64,000 bases of DNA from Euhalothece natronophila Z-M001 (GTDB lineage Bacteria; Cyanobacteriota; Cyanobacteriia; Cyanobacteriales; Rubidibacteraceae): the NCBI RefSeq assembly GCF_007904085.1, contig NZ_CP042326.1, positions 1,364,001 through 1,428,000 on the forward strand. The letters are read 5' to 3'. The first letter of the stretch is position 1, and each line of letters starts with the position of its first letter. The notes below the pieces were generated by a model. It worked only from the letters and a program-made list of their open reading frames with translations. It did no database searches and was not told the DNA's origin. The translations under genes were made by a program, and so were the position numbers. Shown one piece after another: positions 38,711 through 48,509 of the stretch.

Positions 38711-39996
38711 CTCAAGGGGTGACGACTGGCTTAAGCCCCTTGCTGTATAAGTTCCATAGCTCTTAACCCTTTCTGATAAAAGGGAAACTTATTGCGATTA
38801 AGACTCATCAATTCTTCTACCCAATTTTTGACAAAAATCTGAGTGATGATCCAAGTTTGACCATATAAGCCGATTAAGAAATTACTATTTTTCGTCATTT
38901 TTTGCTTCACTGTTCTCAGACGACCGAGATATTCTTGTTGACCTTTGAACCGAATGGATTGCCCCTTTAAACTGGAGACCGTGTACGCGATTGCGCACAA
39001 CAAAACCAAATTACTTAGTCTTTTTACTGAAGCCTTAGAGCCTTCTAAATTATAACCTCCGATCTTACAATCCTTAAACATGGCTTCGATTCCCATACGC
39101 TTTTGATAAGCTTTGATTGCCGAGTCGAGATCGGGAAGATTAGTCAGAAGATACCAAGGCTCTTTTTCGACACTTCCTCGGTATTTCTTTTTCCATTTAA
39201 CGGCAACAGAAAATTGACCGAATCCGTTTTTACCCACTTTTATATTAGGAAAGAAATGAGAGTCTCCTGGTTGAAAGTCGAAGCAACTAAGAGATTGACA
39301 ATCTTTTCCTTTGACTTGAATGTTTCGGTCTTTTTTCTGACGCAGAACAAAGCCCACTTTCTCTCTCCGTAACCATTTAGCCAGCTCGATGCTATGAAAT
39401 TCACGGTCTCCTAAAATGATTAATCGATAACCTCTCAGAAGTTTCAAAATCGGTTTGAGTAAAGCTTTTTGTTCTTTTAAATTACTGGCTCCTTTCTTTG
39501 ATAAAAATTGCCAATAAATGGGAAGAGCTCGTTTCTGATGAATGAAGGCGACAACAAACAAGTTTTTATCTTGCCACTGCGTTCTGTCTAAAGCTAAGTA
39601 AAGAGGTTGATTACTTGGGTGAATGAGTTTAATAATTTCTTTAATGATTGGAAACCAAATTAGGGCCATGGACAGGGAAGGAAGCACTAGAAATCTTTGA
39701 AGACGACGGCGACGACTTTCATACTTAATCGGTAAAGGATAGTACGCAGCTAGTTTTTCGATTTTCACATTTTTATGAACTTGTAACAGCCATACCCAGA
39801 TTTCTAGGCTTAATAATTGGGCACGAGTGAGTCGATTAGCAAGGTGATTGCGATATAATTTTGGTAGCATTTTTTAAGTTCATTTTGGTTTCTGCGATCG
39901 CACAGTTAGCGCGATCGCGTAGCCTGATCTTTTTATTATAAAAGACTCTCTACGTCAGCGCTTGAGGCGATTACAACACGATTGTCACCCCGTGAG
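38711..39996 (-). mobile_element. IS4-family insertion sequence, complete
   Basis: 1286 bp. Ends CTCAAGGGGTGAC and (inverted) CTCACGGGGTGAC form imperfect terminal repeats of about 15 bp. The 9-bp target duplication GGACTAAAC flanks the element at 38702-38710 and 39997-40005. Encodes one intact transposase. Two HIP1 sites lie near its right end. Confidence 0.92.
38731..39870 (-). CDS. IS4-family transposase
   Basis: 379 aa, full length. DDE residues: Asp in LALDRTQWQ (about 95), Asp in ILGDREFHS (about 154), and the C-terminal Y-x2-R-x3-E-x6-K signature (YQKRMGIEAMFKDCK, about 258-272) that defines the IS4 family. No internal stops. Its transcription runs toward the di-heme gene it has interrupted, so readthrough into the 3' part is possible. 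Confidence 0.94.
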   Translation of the reverse strand: MLPKLYRNHLANRLTRAQLLSLEIWVWLLQVHKNVKIEKLAAYYPLPIKYESRRRRLQRFLVLPSLSMALIWFPIIKEIIKLIHPSNQPLYLALDRTQWQDKNLFVVAFIHQKRALPIYWQFLSKKGASNLKEQKALLKPILKLLRGYRLIILGDREFHSIELAKWLRREKVGFVLRQKKDRNIQVKGKDCQSLSCFDFQPGDSHFFPNIKVGKNGFGQFSVAVKWKKKYRGSVEKEPWYLLTNLPDLDSAIKAYQKRMGIEAMFKDCKIGGYNLEGSKASVKRLSNLVLLCAIAYTVSSLKGQSIRFKGQQEYLGRLRTVKQKMTKNSNFLIGLYGQTWIITQIFVKNWVEELMSLNRNKFPFYQKGLRAMELIQQGA

Positions 39997-40073
39997 GGAC
40001 TAAACACAAAAGGAGTCAGTAGCAACGCTGAGAGTAAGGTTAAGAAAATTAGGGTTGAGAACTTGGGTTTCAT

Positions 40074-40310
40074 AACTCACCAAATAACTGAGTCTTTAAC
40101 TAGAAAAAGGGAAAGGAAATAATCCTTCCCCATAGCACTAAAACTAACCTTCATCAATGGGAAGATTAATGACAACACCTCCCATAAGAAGCAATTGTCG
40201 CACCATTAAAAAATGTGAAGAAAGGAAACTCCCCCTAGATAACGTGACGAGAGGAGCTAACTAGGCTAAAGTGTTGCTAGACTTACACCTGAATCTGAAA
40301 AGATATCGTT
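40074..40310. other. Spacer upstream of the yvcK-like gene
   Basis: 237 bp between the original start of the di-heme gene (minus) and the YvcK-like gene (plus), so it should hold divergent promoters. A 20-codon frame on the minus strand (about 40148-40210) is too short to support. No recognised RNA or repeat. Confidence 0.4.
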
Positions 40311-41690
40311 ATGGCAAATCCGCTGATCAAACGATTGCGCCGTCAGTTCCAAAAGAAGAAACCTGCAAAATCTGTAAAAATAGGTTCGCGCAGTCGTCGT
40401 CTCAATCGCTGGTTTATGTGGCTTGCCCCAGGCATTTTTATCAAACGCTGGTTATTTATCAGCATTTTAGGCGTGCTATTAACCAGTCTCGGACTCGCGA
40501 TATGGGCGCAATTAACTCCCATTTTCTTTTTCATTGAGCTCATATCAGGTTTTTTAGAAACCATTGCCACATTTGTTCCTAGTTATATTTCTGGCCCGAT
40601 CGCGCTTTTGTTAGGATTATTCTTAATCTTTTGGGGACAATCTCGCACCGTGGGTTCTATTTCAGAAGTGCTGAACCCTGATCAAGATAAAGAACTCATT
40701 GATGTTCTCACCACCCATCGTAAATTAGTTAAAGGTCCCAAAATTGTTGCTATTGGAGGCGGCACTGGACTTTCTACGCTCTTGCGAGGCATTAAAACCT
40801 ACAGCGCGAATATTTCTGCTATTGTCACTGTGGCTGATGATGGCGGCTCTTCTGGAAGACTAAGGCGAGAACAGGGAATGCTTCCCCCTGGGGATATTCG
40901 TAACTGTTTAGCCGCCCTTGCTGATGAAGAAAAGCTACTCACTGAATTATTCCAATATCGGTTTAGTGCAGGAGAAGGGTTAACAGGACATAGTTTTGGC
41001 AATCTTTTTCTCTCAGCAATGAATAATGTAACGGGAGACTTAGAGCAAGCCATTTCTGCTAGTTCTAAAGTATTAGCGGTGCGCGGACAAGTTTTACCGG
41101 CCACCCTAGTTGATATGCGATTAGTTGCCGAAATGGAAGATGGGCAAATTATTGAAGGGGAATCACAAATTACAGAAGCAGGGGGCAAAATTCGTCATTT
41201 AGGGTGTTATCCTGAAAACCCACCAGCCCTACCAGCAGCAGTAAAAGCCATTGAAGAAGCGGATTTAATTTTAATTGGCCCCGGAAGCCTCTATACCAGT
41301 ATTATTCCTAACTTACTAGTTCCCGAAATTCGTCAAGCCTTGCAACGCAGTCAAGCTCCCAGCCTCTATATCTGTAATATTATGACCCAACCTGGGGAAA
41401 CTGATGACTATACCGTCTCAGATCATATTCGTGCCATTGATCAGGTGTCTCCCCATCCTTTATTCAAAGCCGTTTTAGCCCAGAGCCGTTCTCCTAACCC
41501 TACTAGCCTACAACGTTACGCCGAAGAACTTTCTCATCCGGTTTATGTAGATCGAGAAGCAATTAGAAGCCTAAAGCGTCGCTTAGTGCTTGCTAATGTT
41601 ATGTTTGAAGACCCCAAAATTGGTCATGTTCGCCATGATCCTTATCGTTTAGGGAAAGCGATTATGCGCTGGTATAGCAGAGCGCAATAA
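40311..41690 (+). CDS. yvcK: YvcK/CofD-like gluconeogenesis factor (UDP-GlcNAc-binding)
   Basis: 459 aa. An N-terminal extension with two membrane helices (about 48-70 and 92-112) precedes the CofD-like Rossmann domain starting [19 protein letters not shown] (144-162). Further motifs: [33 protein letters not shown] and [14 protein letters not shown]. YvcK binds UDP-sugars and affects cell shape and carbon flow in Gram-positives. The membrane extension is a known cyanobacterial/actinobacterial-type feature of some members. Monocistronic. Confidence 0.88.
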   Translation: MANPLIKRLRRQFQKKKPAKSVKIGSRSRRLNRWFMWLAPGIFIKRWLFISILGVLLTSLGLAIWAQLTPIFFFIELISGFLETIATFVPSYISGPIALLLGLFLIFWGQSRTVGSISEVLNPDQDKELIDVLTTHRKLVKGPKIVAIGGGTGLSTLLRGIKTYSANISAIVTVADDGGSSGRLRREQGMLPPGDIRNCLAALADEEKLLTELFQYRFSAGEGLTGHSFGNLFLSAMNNVTGDLEQAISASSKVLAVRGQVLPATLVDMRLVAEMEDGQIIEGESQITEAGGKIRHLGCYPENPPALPAAVKAIEEADLILIGPGSLYTSIIPNLLVPEIRQALQRSQAPSLYICNIMTQPGETDDYTVSDHIRAIDQVSPHPLFKAVLAQSRSPNPTSLQRYAEELSHPVYVDREAIRSLKRRLVLANVMFEDPKIGHVRHDPYRLGKAIMRWYSRAQ

Positions 41691-41744
41691 GATAAGTTTC
41701 TATAGACTAGATTGGGAGTCCCCAGCACAAGGATACAACATAGG

Positions 41745-42902
41745 TTAATTGCGATTCATTAAAGATTCTTGATAAGACTTAATTGCTTCTTGATAAAGTA
41801 TTTCTAATTGGGAAATATTATTTTGAAGGGTATAGCGATCTAAAACCCTTGCTCTGGCTTTTTCTCCTAAAAGTTTCGTTAATTCGGGATGTTCTTCTAG
41901 AACAGGCAATAAGGTTTTTAGTTGAGCCGTAACGCGATTGGTCTTTAAAACAACCCCAGCCCCATCTTCTAATACTTCTCCGTCTGCACCAGCATCAGTG
42001 GCGACACAAGCAATTCCACACCCCATTCCCTCTAATAGAGATAATGATAATCCTTCTACTAAAGAGGGGAGAATAAACACATCTGCAGCCCTCAGAATTT
42101 CAATGCGTTTTTCTTCATTAGCTACAAAGCCAAACCAAATCACCCCATGACGTTTGTTATAAAACGGCTTGAGAGAACTTACTAAGGGACCATCACCAAC
42201 AATGACTAACTTTGAAGTTTCTCCTAATTCACAATGCTTCCAGGCTTTTAATAAAGACTCAACATTTTTTTCCGTAGAAACTCGTCCTTGATACACAAAT
42301 AGACGTTCTGCCCCAATCGACTCCTTAAAATTAGACTGACCAGGAGAATATTTGGATTCATCAATGCCATTGGGAATAACGGCTAAAGTCTCTTCTGGAA
42401 CCCCAAGACGTACCAATAAATCCCGTTGTAGGCGAGAAAAAACAATCACGCGATCATAATGGGCAAGAAATGGGGCATAAAGTTGGTAAGTAAGAAGTTG
42501 GGTACTTGACTTAAGATTGCGAAGTTTTTTATCAAAAGCAGGGTGAAAAGTTGCCACCAGAGGAATATTGAGGGATCGACAAATTTCTGGCAATCGAAAA
42601 TCTAGTGGCGAAAGGGTGAGAGAAGCATGAACCAGATCAGGCTTAAGTTTTTCTAAACTTTGGCGCAATCGGTGGCTAGAACCTAATGTGGGAATAGTAT
42701 AAACCTGAGATTTATAAAGACAGGGTAAAAATACCTCAGTAAAATCTGGCCATTCTTGAGAGTCAGCTTCTCCTTGGGTAAAGTGAAGAAAGCTAACATC
42801 ATAGCCTCGTTCAATTAAGGCATTAGTAATCGTACGACTATAGGTAACATTCCCACAAAAAGGCGACTTTTTTCCTAGCCAAGCGATGTGCATATAACTC
42901 AA
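41745..42902 (-). CDS. Glycosyltransferase family 4 (GT-B)
   Basis: 385 aa GT-B fold enzyme. Acceptor domain 1-175, donor domain with VYQGRVSTEKNVESLLKAW (about 206), VIVGDGPL (about 232), and the EX7E region PSLVEGLSLSLLEGMGCG (about 285-302), typical of GT4 retaining transferases using nucleotide sugars. Probably lipid or polysaccharide glycosylation at the membrane. Start may be M1 or M4. The neighbours (MFS, recO) do not indicate a pathway. Confidence 0.85.
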   Translation of the reverse strand: MSYMHIAWLGKKSPFCGNVTYSRTITNALIERGYDVSFLHFTQGEADSQEWPDFTEVFLPCLYKSQVYTIPTLGSSHRLRQSLEKLKPDLVHASLTLSPLDFRLPEICRSLNIPLVATFHPAFDKKLRNLKSSTQLLTYQLYAPFLAHYDRVIVFSRLQRDLLVRLGVPEETLAVIPNGIDESKYSPGQSNFKESIGAERLFVYQGRVSTEKNVESLLKAWKHCELGETSKLVIVGDGPLVSSLKPFYNKRHGVIWFGFVANEEKRIEILRAADVFILPSLVEGLSLSLLEGMGCGIACVATDAGADGEVLEDGAGVVLKTNRVTAQLKTLLPVLEEHPELTKLLGEKARARVLDRYTLQNNISQLEILYQEAIKSYQESLMNRN

Positions 42903-42995
42903 ACTTAAAAGTGGACGTGATCAGCTATCAGTGATCGACCACCATAACAGTAATCAATAACTAATAAAGAATTTTCAGTTATTAACTGTTACTTG

Positions 42996-44366
42996 TCAAT
43001 TTTTGCCTCCTGTCTGGGAAATATACCAAGTTAAAATACCACCGACAATGGCTGTTGCTGCTAATCCTAATAACACAGCTTCTAAGCCAAAAATGGTTTC
43101 AGCAACACTGGCTAAAGCTAGGGGTAAACTTAAGGCAATATTTACCGCATTATTTTGTAATCCAAAGACTTTTCCGCGTTTACTTTCAGGGGTTTCTTCT
43201 TGGATAGTGGTTTGCATGGGAATCCCCACTAATGCCCCAAAAAAGCCTAATAATGTGGTAATAATTAAGGAAAAGGTGAGATCCGTAGTAAACAAGGCTA
43301 ATCCCACTAGAGAACCTGCCATGCCAAATGACCCCCATAAGCCTAATTGTCGCCGTGAGATGCGTTGTCCCCAGTTACCGAGGAATGCTGCCCCCACTGC
43401 CATGCCAACACCACCAGCGGCTAAAATAAAGCCAAACTGGTCTGATTCTAAGTTAGGTAACGTTTCAGCTAAACGCACCGCTAAAACAGCTAAGGCGGCA
43501 AAAATACAGAATAAAATTACTAACTGTACCATGGCGTTACGCACGCGATGATTTTGGCGTAAGTATTGAATGCCTTCCCAGATATCTTGAAAAACATGGG
43601 GTTTTTCTTCTTTACTTTGGGGGCTTTCTGTGAGATTGAGAGGAATTAAAATTAATCCCGCGATCGCGTAGCCCCCTCCCACAACTAATTCTTTACTAAA
43701 ATCCCAAGTTAATCCTAACCAGTTGGTAAAGGTTTCAGTTAAACCTAATAACGGTTCTCCTACAGCAAAACCAATAATCACTGAAGCCATCATGGTAGTT
43801 GTGTAAAGAGAGTTTGCCGGAAGCAGGTTTTTCCGTTTCACTAATAGAGGAATTGCCGTTTGTTCAGCAGGGGCAAAAAACTGAGTAAGGGTGGAAACTA
43901 AAAAGGTAATAATTAATAATATCCAAAAACCTACAGGTAAATTAAACCAAGGAGATAAGTCTTGAGATAAGTAAAGTAGTGCTGGAACTGACCAAACTAG
44001 AAGTCCACGCACCAGATTAGTTCCCACTAAAACCAATTTTTTCGACCAACGATCAACATAAACTCCGGCTAACGATCCAAATAAAACTGCCGGGATGGTA
44101 AAGGCAATCATAATCGCTGATACCCAACCGCTAATCGTTTGATCCGGGCGTTGAAAATGACTAGCAATGATGCCAATCATTAACACTAAATACACTTTAT
44201 CCGCGAGTTGGGAAAAAATTTGACCATTCCAAAGCGTTAAAAAGCGATAATTTTTAAGCACCGGAAGAAAGCCTTGAGTGTTCTCTTCTGACTGAGAAAG
44301 GGGTGCTTCTGTGTTATTAGTGGTATCTTCTGTTGTTTTAGCTTGTTCTTGTTCTGATAGCTTCAT
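42996..44366 (-). CDS. MFS transporter
   Basis: 456 aa with about 12 hydrophobic helices. The loop between helices 2 and 3 has the MFS motif AGVYVDRWSKK (about 105-115). The first 40 residues are a soluble Glu/Thr-rich tail. The pattern resembles the MFS/enterobactin exporter-like (EntS) group. Inner membrane; substrate unknown. Its start overlaps the end of recO by 29 bp, so both are translated from one transcript. Confidence 0.83.
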   Translation of the reverse strand: MKLSEQEQAKTTEDTTNNTEAPLSQSEENTQGFLPVLKNYRFLTLWNGQIFSQLADKVYLVLMIGIIASHFQRPDQTISGWVSAIMIAFTIPAVLFGSLAGVYVDRWSKKLVLVGTNLVRGLLVWSVPALLYLSQDLSPWFNLPVGFWILLIITFLVSTLTQFFAPAEQTAIPLLVKRKNLLPANSLYTTTMMASVIIGFAVGEPLLGLTETFTNWLGLTWDFSKELVVGGGYAIAGLILIPLNLTESPQSKEEKPHVFQDIWEGIQYLRQNHRVRNAMVQLVILFCIFAALAVLAVRLAETLPNLESDQFGFILAAGGVGMAVGAAFLGNWGQRISRRQLGLWGSFGMAGSLVGLALFTTDLTFSLIITTLLGFFGALVGIPMQTTIQEETPESKRGKVFGLQNNAVNIALSLPLALASVAETIFGLEAVLLGLAATAIVGGILTWYISQTGGKN

Positions 44367-45201
44367 TTTTATATGGGTAATTTATCGAATTGGCAACACC
44401 TGAGTGGGCATTAAATAAGGTATCAACTAGACTAGCTGCTCGAATTGAACGATGAAAATGATATTGAGTATAATTTCTTAGTAATTTTTCTATGGTCTGC
44501 AAATTAGCCACTTCTTTTGTTAACCCATGGGGAAGTTGCGATTGCGATAACTGCTGCAATAATTTTAATTGTCCAACATTAAGGACATGATTGACCAATG
44601 GGGAATGCTGAATTTCTTCCTGTGGGGAAATAATCCCTCCAGCCTGGTAACTAAAACCAATGCACCATTGTGGATCCCCTTCATTAATCATCAACGGCGT
44701 TTGGGTTAGGCAACAGTAGTTCAATTGGGGGGCAATGCCGGCTAAGGATAAAAGATGAAAAATACCTTGATTGAGTAAGGGGAGGAGGGTTTCTGTCTGG
44801 TTATGGCTAGTGACATAAGCATTTTCAATACGGTGTAAATGTTCGCAAAACAGGGCAAAAAGTTCCGCTTGCGGTTGCTCACTAAGGGCAAAGCAAAGGA
44901 CAATTTCTGCTAAGTATTGACTAATCGCAAGTTTACCCAAATTTTGACTAAGTTGAGAGTAAGTGTGTTGCGTTTCTGCTTGTGTCAGGCGATAAAGGGA
45001 GGAACGCCCTTTTACTAGTAGCAGTTGATTAACCACAAATAATTCACTACGACCCCGTAATCGCGACTGATATTTTCGCGCTCCCCCAGCAACAGCTTGA
45101 ATCAGCCCATATTCTGGGGTCAGAATCGTTAATAGCCGATCGCGCTCTCCCATAGGCATCCCTTTTAAGTTAATGCCCGTTACTTGATAGGTTTGACTCA
45201 T
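44338..45201 (-). CDS. recO: DNA repair protein RecO
   Basis: 287 aa from the ATG at 45201 (MSQTYQVTGINLKG); a longer frame begins 7 codons upstream without support. N-terminal OB fold with NLKGMPMGERDRLLTILTPEYGL and VAGGARKYQSRLRGRSELF, then a helical domain. RecO loads RecA on SSB-coated DNA in the RecF pathway. The zinc-binding cysteines of some RecO proteins are only partly present (NYCC and QWC). Upstream is deoC (43-bp gap), downstream the MFS gene overlaps. Confidence 0.9.
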   Translation of the reverse strand: MSQTYQVTGINLKGMPMGERDRLLTILTPEYGLIQAVAGGARKYQSRLRGRSELFVVNQLLLVKGRSSLYRLTQAETQHTYSQLSQNLGKLAISQYLAEIVLCFALSEQPQAELFALFCEHLHRIENAYVTSHNQTETLLPLLNQGIFHLLSLAGIAPQLNYCCLTQTPLMINEGDPQWCIGFSYQAGGIISPQEEIQHSPLVNHVLNVGQLKLLQQLSQSQLPHGLTKEVANLQTIEKLLRNYTQYHFHRSIRAASLVDTLFNAHSGVANSINYPYKNEAIRTRTS

Positions 45202-45244
45202 GCTGACACAATTAAACCACACTCTTCACCATAGCAGGGAAATC

Positions 45245-45934
45245 CTACTTACCGGCATCCTCTGAAAAGCCCATTTTTTTCTGTTGTTGTAGTAAAAGTA
45301 TGCCCCGAGAGGTACCAAGACGGTTTGCCCCAGCATCAATGAGCGCGATCGCGCTTTGAACATCCCGAATCCCTCCTGAGGCTTTGATCCCCACTTGTCC
45401 GCCACTAATTTCGCGAATTAACTCCACATCAGCAACGGTTGCGCCTCCAAACCAGCCAGTATTAGTTTTAATAAAGGCAACTCCCGCATCTAAACAGGCT
45501 TCTACTGCTAATTGTTTTTCTTCCTGATTTAATAATCCTGTTTCAATAATCGCCTTTACAGTTACCCCAGTTTCCTCACAAATTTGAGCAATTTCTTTAT
45601 TCACCCGATTGGCATCTCCTGATTTTAGCCAACCGAGATTAATCACCACATCTAATTCTGTTGCCCCATTTTCCACCGCTTCTTGGGCTTCATACAATTT
45701 AGCCCCTGTGGTGGTTGCCCCTGTAGGAAACCCAATTACCGTACAGACTTGTTGCAATTTTCCCTGTAAGTAGTCTCTTGCTTGTCGTACCGCCGTGGGA
45801 TAGACACAAACTGTCGGAAAATTATGTTGCCACGCTTCATTACAGCATCGTTGCACGTCTTCTACCGTTGCTGCTGGATTAAGCAGGGCATGATCAATAT
45901 ACTTTGCAATCTCAATATCTCGACTAATTACCAT
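45245..45934 (-). CDS. deoC: Deoxyribose-phosphate aldolase
   Basis: 229 aa TIM barrel. Active-site segments: [10 protein letters not shown] (93-102, Asp95), Schiff-base Lys156 in FIKTNTGW, and the second Lys in [11 protein letters not shown] (about 183). It cleaves 2-deoxyribose-5-P to glyceraldehyde-3-P and acetaldehyde in deoxynucleoside salvage. First gene of the deoC-recO-MFS run. Length and all catalytic residues are normal. Confidence 0.95.
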   Translation of the reverse strand: MVISRDIEIAKYIDHALLNPAATVEDVQRCCNEAWQHNFPTVCVYPTAVRQARDYLQGKLQQVCTVIGFPTGATTTGAKLYEAQEAVENGATELDVVINLGWLKSGDANRVNKEIAQICEETGVTVKAIIETGLLNQEEKQLAVEACLDAGVAFIKTNTGWFGGATVADVELIREISGGQVGIKASGGIRDVQSAIALIDAGANRLGTSRGILLLQQQKKMGFSEDAGK

Positions 45935-46132
45935 AGATCAACCTTTTAGAAACTTATTTTATTAAATAGATTCATAACGAAGACAATAAAAAATTAACAG
46001 AAGTAACAACACTACAACCTGACTACTGAGAAGCACTTGGGCATTAGTGTTGCCAATAGTTCTTGGTCATCTATTCCTTGTTTGCAAACAAAATCCGCCG
46101 GGACATCCCTATTCTAATTAGTGTTATCTTAG

Positions 46133-47920
46133 ATGCGATCAGAACCCCCCAATAAAATTGTTAATGGAGTCGTTTTAACTTTACCCTTGAAACAACCTTT
46201 TTCTTATTGGCAACTGTTGCCCTATCTTCGTCCAGAATTTATTACCATTAGTCAAGCTCTTGTCTGTACCGTCGTTTTTGTTGGTCTTTGGCCAGTTCTA
46301 GCTTCATTAGCAGGATTAATTTCTACGGCGGTAGGAGAAGGGGATGTGGCTCGTAGTGCTCAATTGGCTGGGCTGATTGCCCTGACTTTCCTTGTTCAGA
46401 AGGTGGCACAATATGGGCAAGACTCAATCATGGCAAAGGCAGCGCTTAATATTGCCTATCAGGTGAGAACAAGTGTCTATCAACATTTGCAAACTCTGAG
46501 CATTGATTACTTTGAAGCTACTCGCACTGGCGACTTATCGTATCGTCTCACAGAAGATATTGATCGTGTAGGGGAAGTGGTGAACAAGTTTTTCCAGCAA
46601 TTTGTTCCTAGTCTTTTACAGTTAATAGCGATTTTTATCTATGTGATTTATCTTAATTGGCAGTTAACCCTTGCTTTAATGGTAATTGCTCCTGTGATCG
46701 CTTTTATTGTCACTTGGTTTGGTGAAAAAGTGCAAACCCTCTCTCGACGGAGTCAAAATTATATTGCTGATCTTTCCTCAAGTTTAACGGAAGTGTTTAG
46801 TGGGATCCGTTTAATTAAAGCCTTTGCTGCCGAGGATTACACCTTTAATAAATTTTGTGCTGAAGCCGAACAAAATCGTAAAGCCAGATATGCTACCGAA
46901 CGCTTAAAGGCAATTCAATTTCCGATTGTGGGATTTTTAGAAGCCTTAGCTGTTTTACTACTGTTTTTGTTAGGGGGATGGCAAATTGCTGCTGGTAATT
47001 TGAGTACCAGTGAGTTTATCAGTTATGGGGCGGCGGTTTTAATGCTTATTGATCCTATTTCGATTACCACCGCTAATTACAATGAGTTTAAGCAGGGGGA
47101 AGCGTCAGTGGGGAGAGTATTTGAGTTAATGAGGGTGCAGCCACGAGAAAAAGAACAAGATGGCGCGATCGCGCTTCCCAGTGTACAAGGAAAAATAAAA
47201 TATGATCATGTTTGGTTCGCTTATTCTCAAACTAAGGAATGGGTATTAAAAGATCTTAATTTCACCGTTGATCCTGGAGAAATGATCGCCTTAGTTGGAA
47301 GTTCTGGAGCGGGAAAAACCAGTTTAGTAAATTTACTTCTTCGGTTTTACGATCCTCAACAGGGCAATATTTTCATTGATGGAATCAACATTCGAGAGGT
47401 CACACTCAATAGTTTACGTGGTCAAATTGCCCTTGTTCCTCAAGAAACGATCTTATTTTCTGGGACAATTGCAGACAATATTGCCTTTGGACAACCTAAC
47501 AAGCCTTTAGAAACTATCCAAGAAGCAGCCAAAATTGCCAATGCTCATCAGTTTATTTCTCAATTATCTCAGGGGTATTATACTTATGTGGGAGAACGAG
47601 GGGTTAATCTTTCTGGCGGACAACGACAGCGAATCGCGATCGCGCGGGCTGTTTTACTTGACCCCACAATCCTTATTTTAGATGAAGCCACTTCTGCTCT
47701 TGATTCCGAATCAGAAGCACTGGTTCAAGAAGCCTTAGATCGATTACTCAAAGATCGCACTGTTTTTATTATTGCTCATCGTCTCGCAACAGTACGTGGA
47801 GCAGATCGCATTTTTGTCTTAGAAAATGGCAAAATTATTGAAACAGGAACTCATGGACAACTCCTTGCAGAGCGATCTCGTTATGCTCAATTTTATGCCC
47901 AGCAGTTCTATCAAGGTTAA
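46133..47920 (+). CDS. ABC transporter, fused permease-ATPase (MsbA-like)
   Basis: 595 aa half-transporter. Six-helix type-I exporter domain (about 40-335), then ATPase: Walker A GSSGAGKTS (about 388), Q loop VPQETILFSG, signature LSGGQ (about 497) and Walker B ILILDEATSALD (about 517-528), H loop IIAHR. Typical of lipid A/lipid or peptide exporters. The first 40 residues are extra. It would act as a homodimer in the inner membrane. It converges with cytM, sharing TTAA at the stop codons. Confidence 0.9.
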   Translation: MRSEPPNKIVNGVVLTLPLKQPFSYWQLLPYLRPEFITISQALVCTVVFVGLWPVLASLAGLISTAVGEGDVARSAQLAGLIALTFLVQKVAQYGQDSIMAKAALNIAYQVRTSVYQHLQTLSIDYFEATRTGDLSYRLTEDIDRVGEVVNKFFQQFVPSLLQLIAIFIYVIYLNWQLTLALMVIAPVIAFIVTWFGEKVQTLSRRSQNYIADLSSSLTEVFSGIRLIKAFAAEDYTFNKFCAEAEQNRKARYATERLKAIQFPIVGFLEALAVLLLFLLGGWQIAAGNLSTSEFISYGAAVLMLIDPISITTANYNEFKQGEASVGRVFELMRVQPREKEQDGAIALPSVQGKIKYDHVWFAYSQTKEWVLKDLNFTVDPGEMIALVGSSGAGKTSLVNLLLRFYDPQQGNIFIDGINIREVTLNSLRGQIALVPQETILFSGTIADNIAFGQPNKPLETIQEAAKIANAHQFISQLSQGYYTYVGERGVNLSGGQRQRIAIARAVLLDPTILILDEATSALDSESEALVQEALDRLLKDRTVFIIAHRLATVRGADRIFVLENGKIIETGTHGQLLAERSRYAQFYAQQFYQG

Positions 47921-48315
47921 AGGGTTTCTAAATACCCTAATAAATCTGACATATCTTGAGGATCTGGTTGAAACTTAGGCATAGGTGGAGTATCGCCACT
48001 AATGACTTGATTAATTAAATTTAATTCAGATTTCCGTTCTGAGATATTGTGAAGACTGGGACCCACATGTCCATCAGCTTTTGTCCCATGACAGCCAGCA
48101 CAATTAATTTGAAAAATTGCTTTGCCTCTTTCAGGATCACTCGATACCGATAAAACCTCTTGAACATAGGGATCAGAAACTCGATAGAGGTACACGCCAA
48201 CCACCACAACCCCAACTAGAAGCACAGCTCCAATGATTACAATTGCCAATTGCTTCACCGTTGCTATTGCTGGTTTAGCCGCCTGATCTGCCACGATCTT
48301 TTCTGTACTCTCCAC
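47917..48315 (-). CDS. cytM: Membrane-anchored cytochrome c, CytM
   Basis: 132 aa. N-terminal helix (about 21-43) anchors a small class I cytochrome: heme motif NCAGCH (Cys72, Cys75, His76), GPSL (about 85-88) and axial Met112 in TPPMPKFQP. The pattern matches cyanobacterial CytM, a low-potential cytochrome reported to limit electron flow or balance photosynthesis and respiration. Divergent from petG, which fits a role in the same membrane. Longer N-terminal part than some CytM annotations. The symbol is given from pattern recognition. Confidence 0.8.
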   Translation of the reverse strand: MESTEKIVADQAAKPAIATVKQLAIVIIGAVLLVGVVVVGVYLYRVSDPYVQEVLSVSSDPERGKAIFQINCAGCHGTKADGHVGPSLHNISERKSELNLINQVISGDTPPMPKFQPDPQDMSDLLGYLETL

Positions 48316-48416
48316 GTTTAATTAAGTTTGTTAAACACTTCTAACTAAATGTTACCGTTAATTTGGTTTCTTGTGTTATGCATTATTTTGCCTCTATCTT
48401 AGGTAATTGAGAAAAA

Positions 48417-48446
48417 TTGATATTGGGGCGTTCCCTACCCTATAAT
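48417..48446 (+). promoter_or_regulatory. Predicted sigma70-type promoter of petG
   Basis: TTGATA at 48417-48422 and TATAAT at 48441-48446, spacer 18 bp. The expected start is near 48453, giving a leader of about 57 bases before the petG ATG with AAGGAG at 48495-48500. Confidence 0.65.
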
Positions 48447-48509
48447 CTCAGGGGAAAAGATGTCAAAATGTAAAATATTGATTTAATATTCCTTAAGGAG
48501 CAACCCTTT

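Larger units (their letters stand above)
38182..40073 (-). pseudogene. Small di-heme b-type membrane protein gene split by the IS4-like element
   Basis: The 3' part (38182-38710) and 5' part (40006-40073, ATG at 40073) rejoin in frame after removal of the IS and one 9-bp target copy, giving 198 aa. Five hydrophobic segments are visible. Two helices each carry H-x13-H: His92/His106 and His176/His190, the spacing of bis-His heme pairs in cytochrome b and in ferric reductase/NOX membrane domains. No flavin domain follows. The remaining frame from a TTG inside the IS would lack the first helix. Family name uncertain. Confidence 0.82.

Noticed and set aside
40148-40210. 20-codon minus-strand frame (MVRQLLLMGG...)
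   Set aside because: Compared with small photosynthetic subunits (PetG, PetN); no match and no supporting context.
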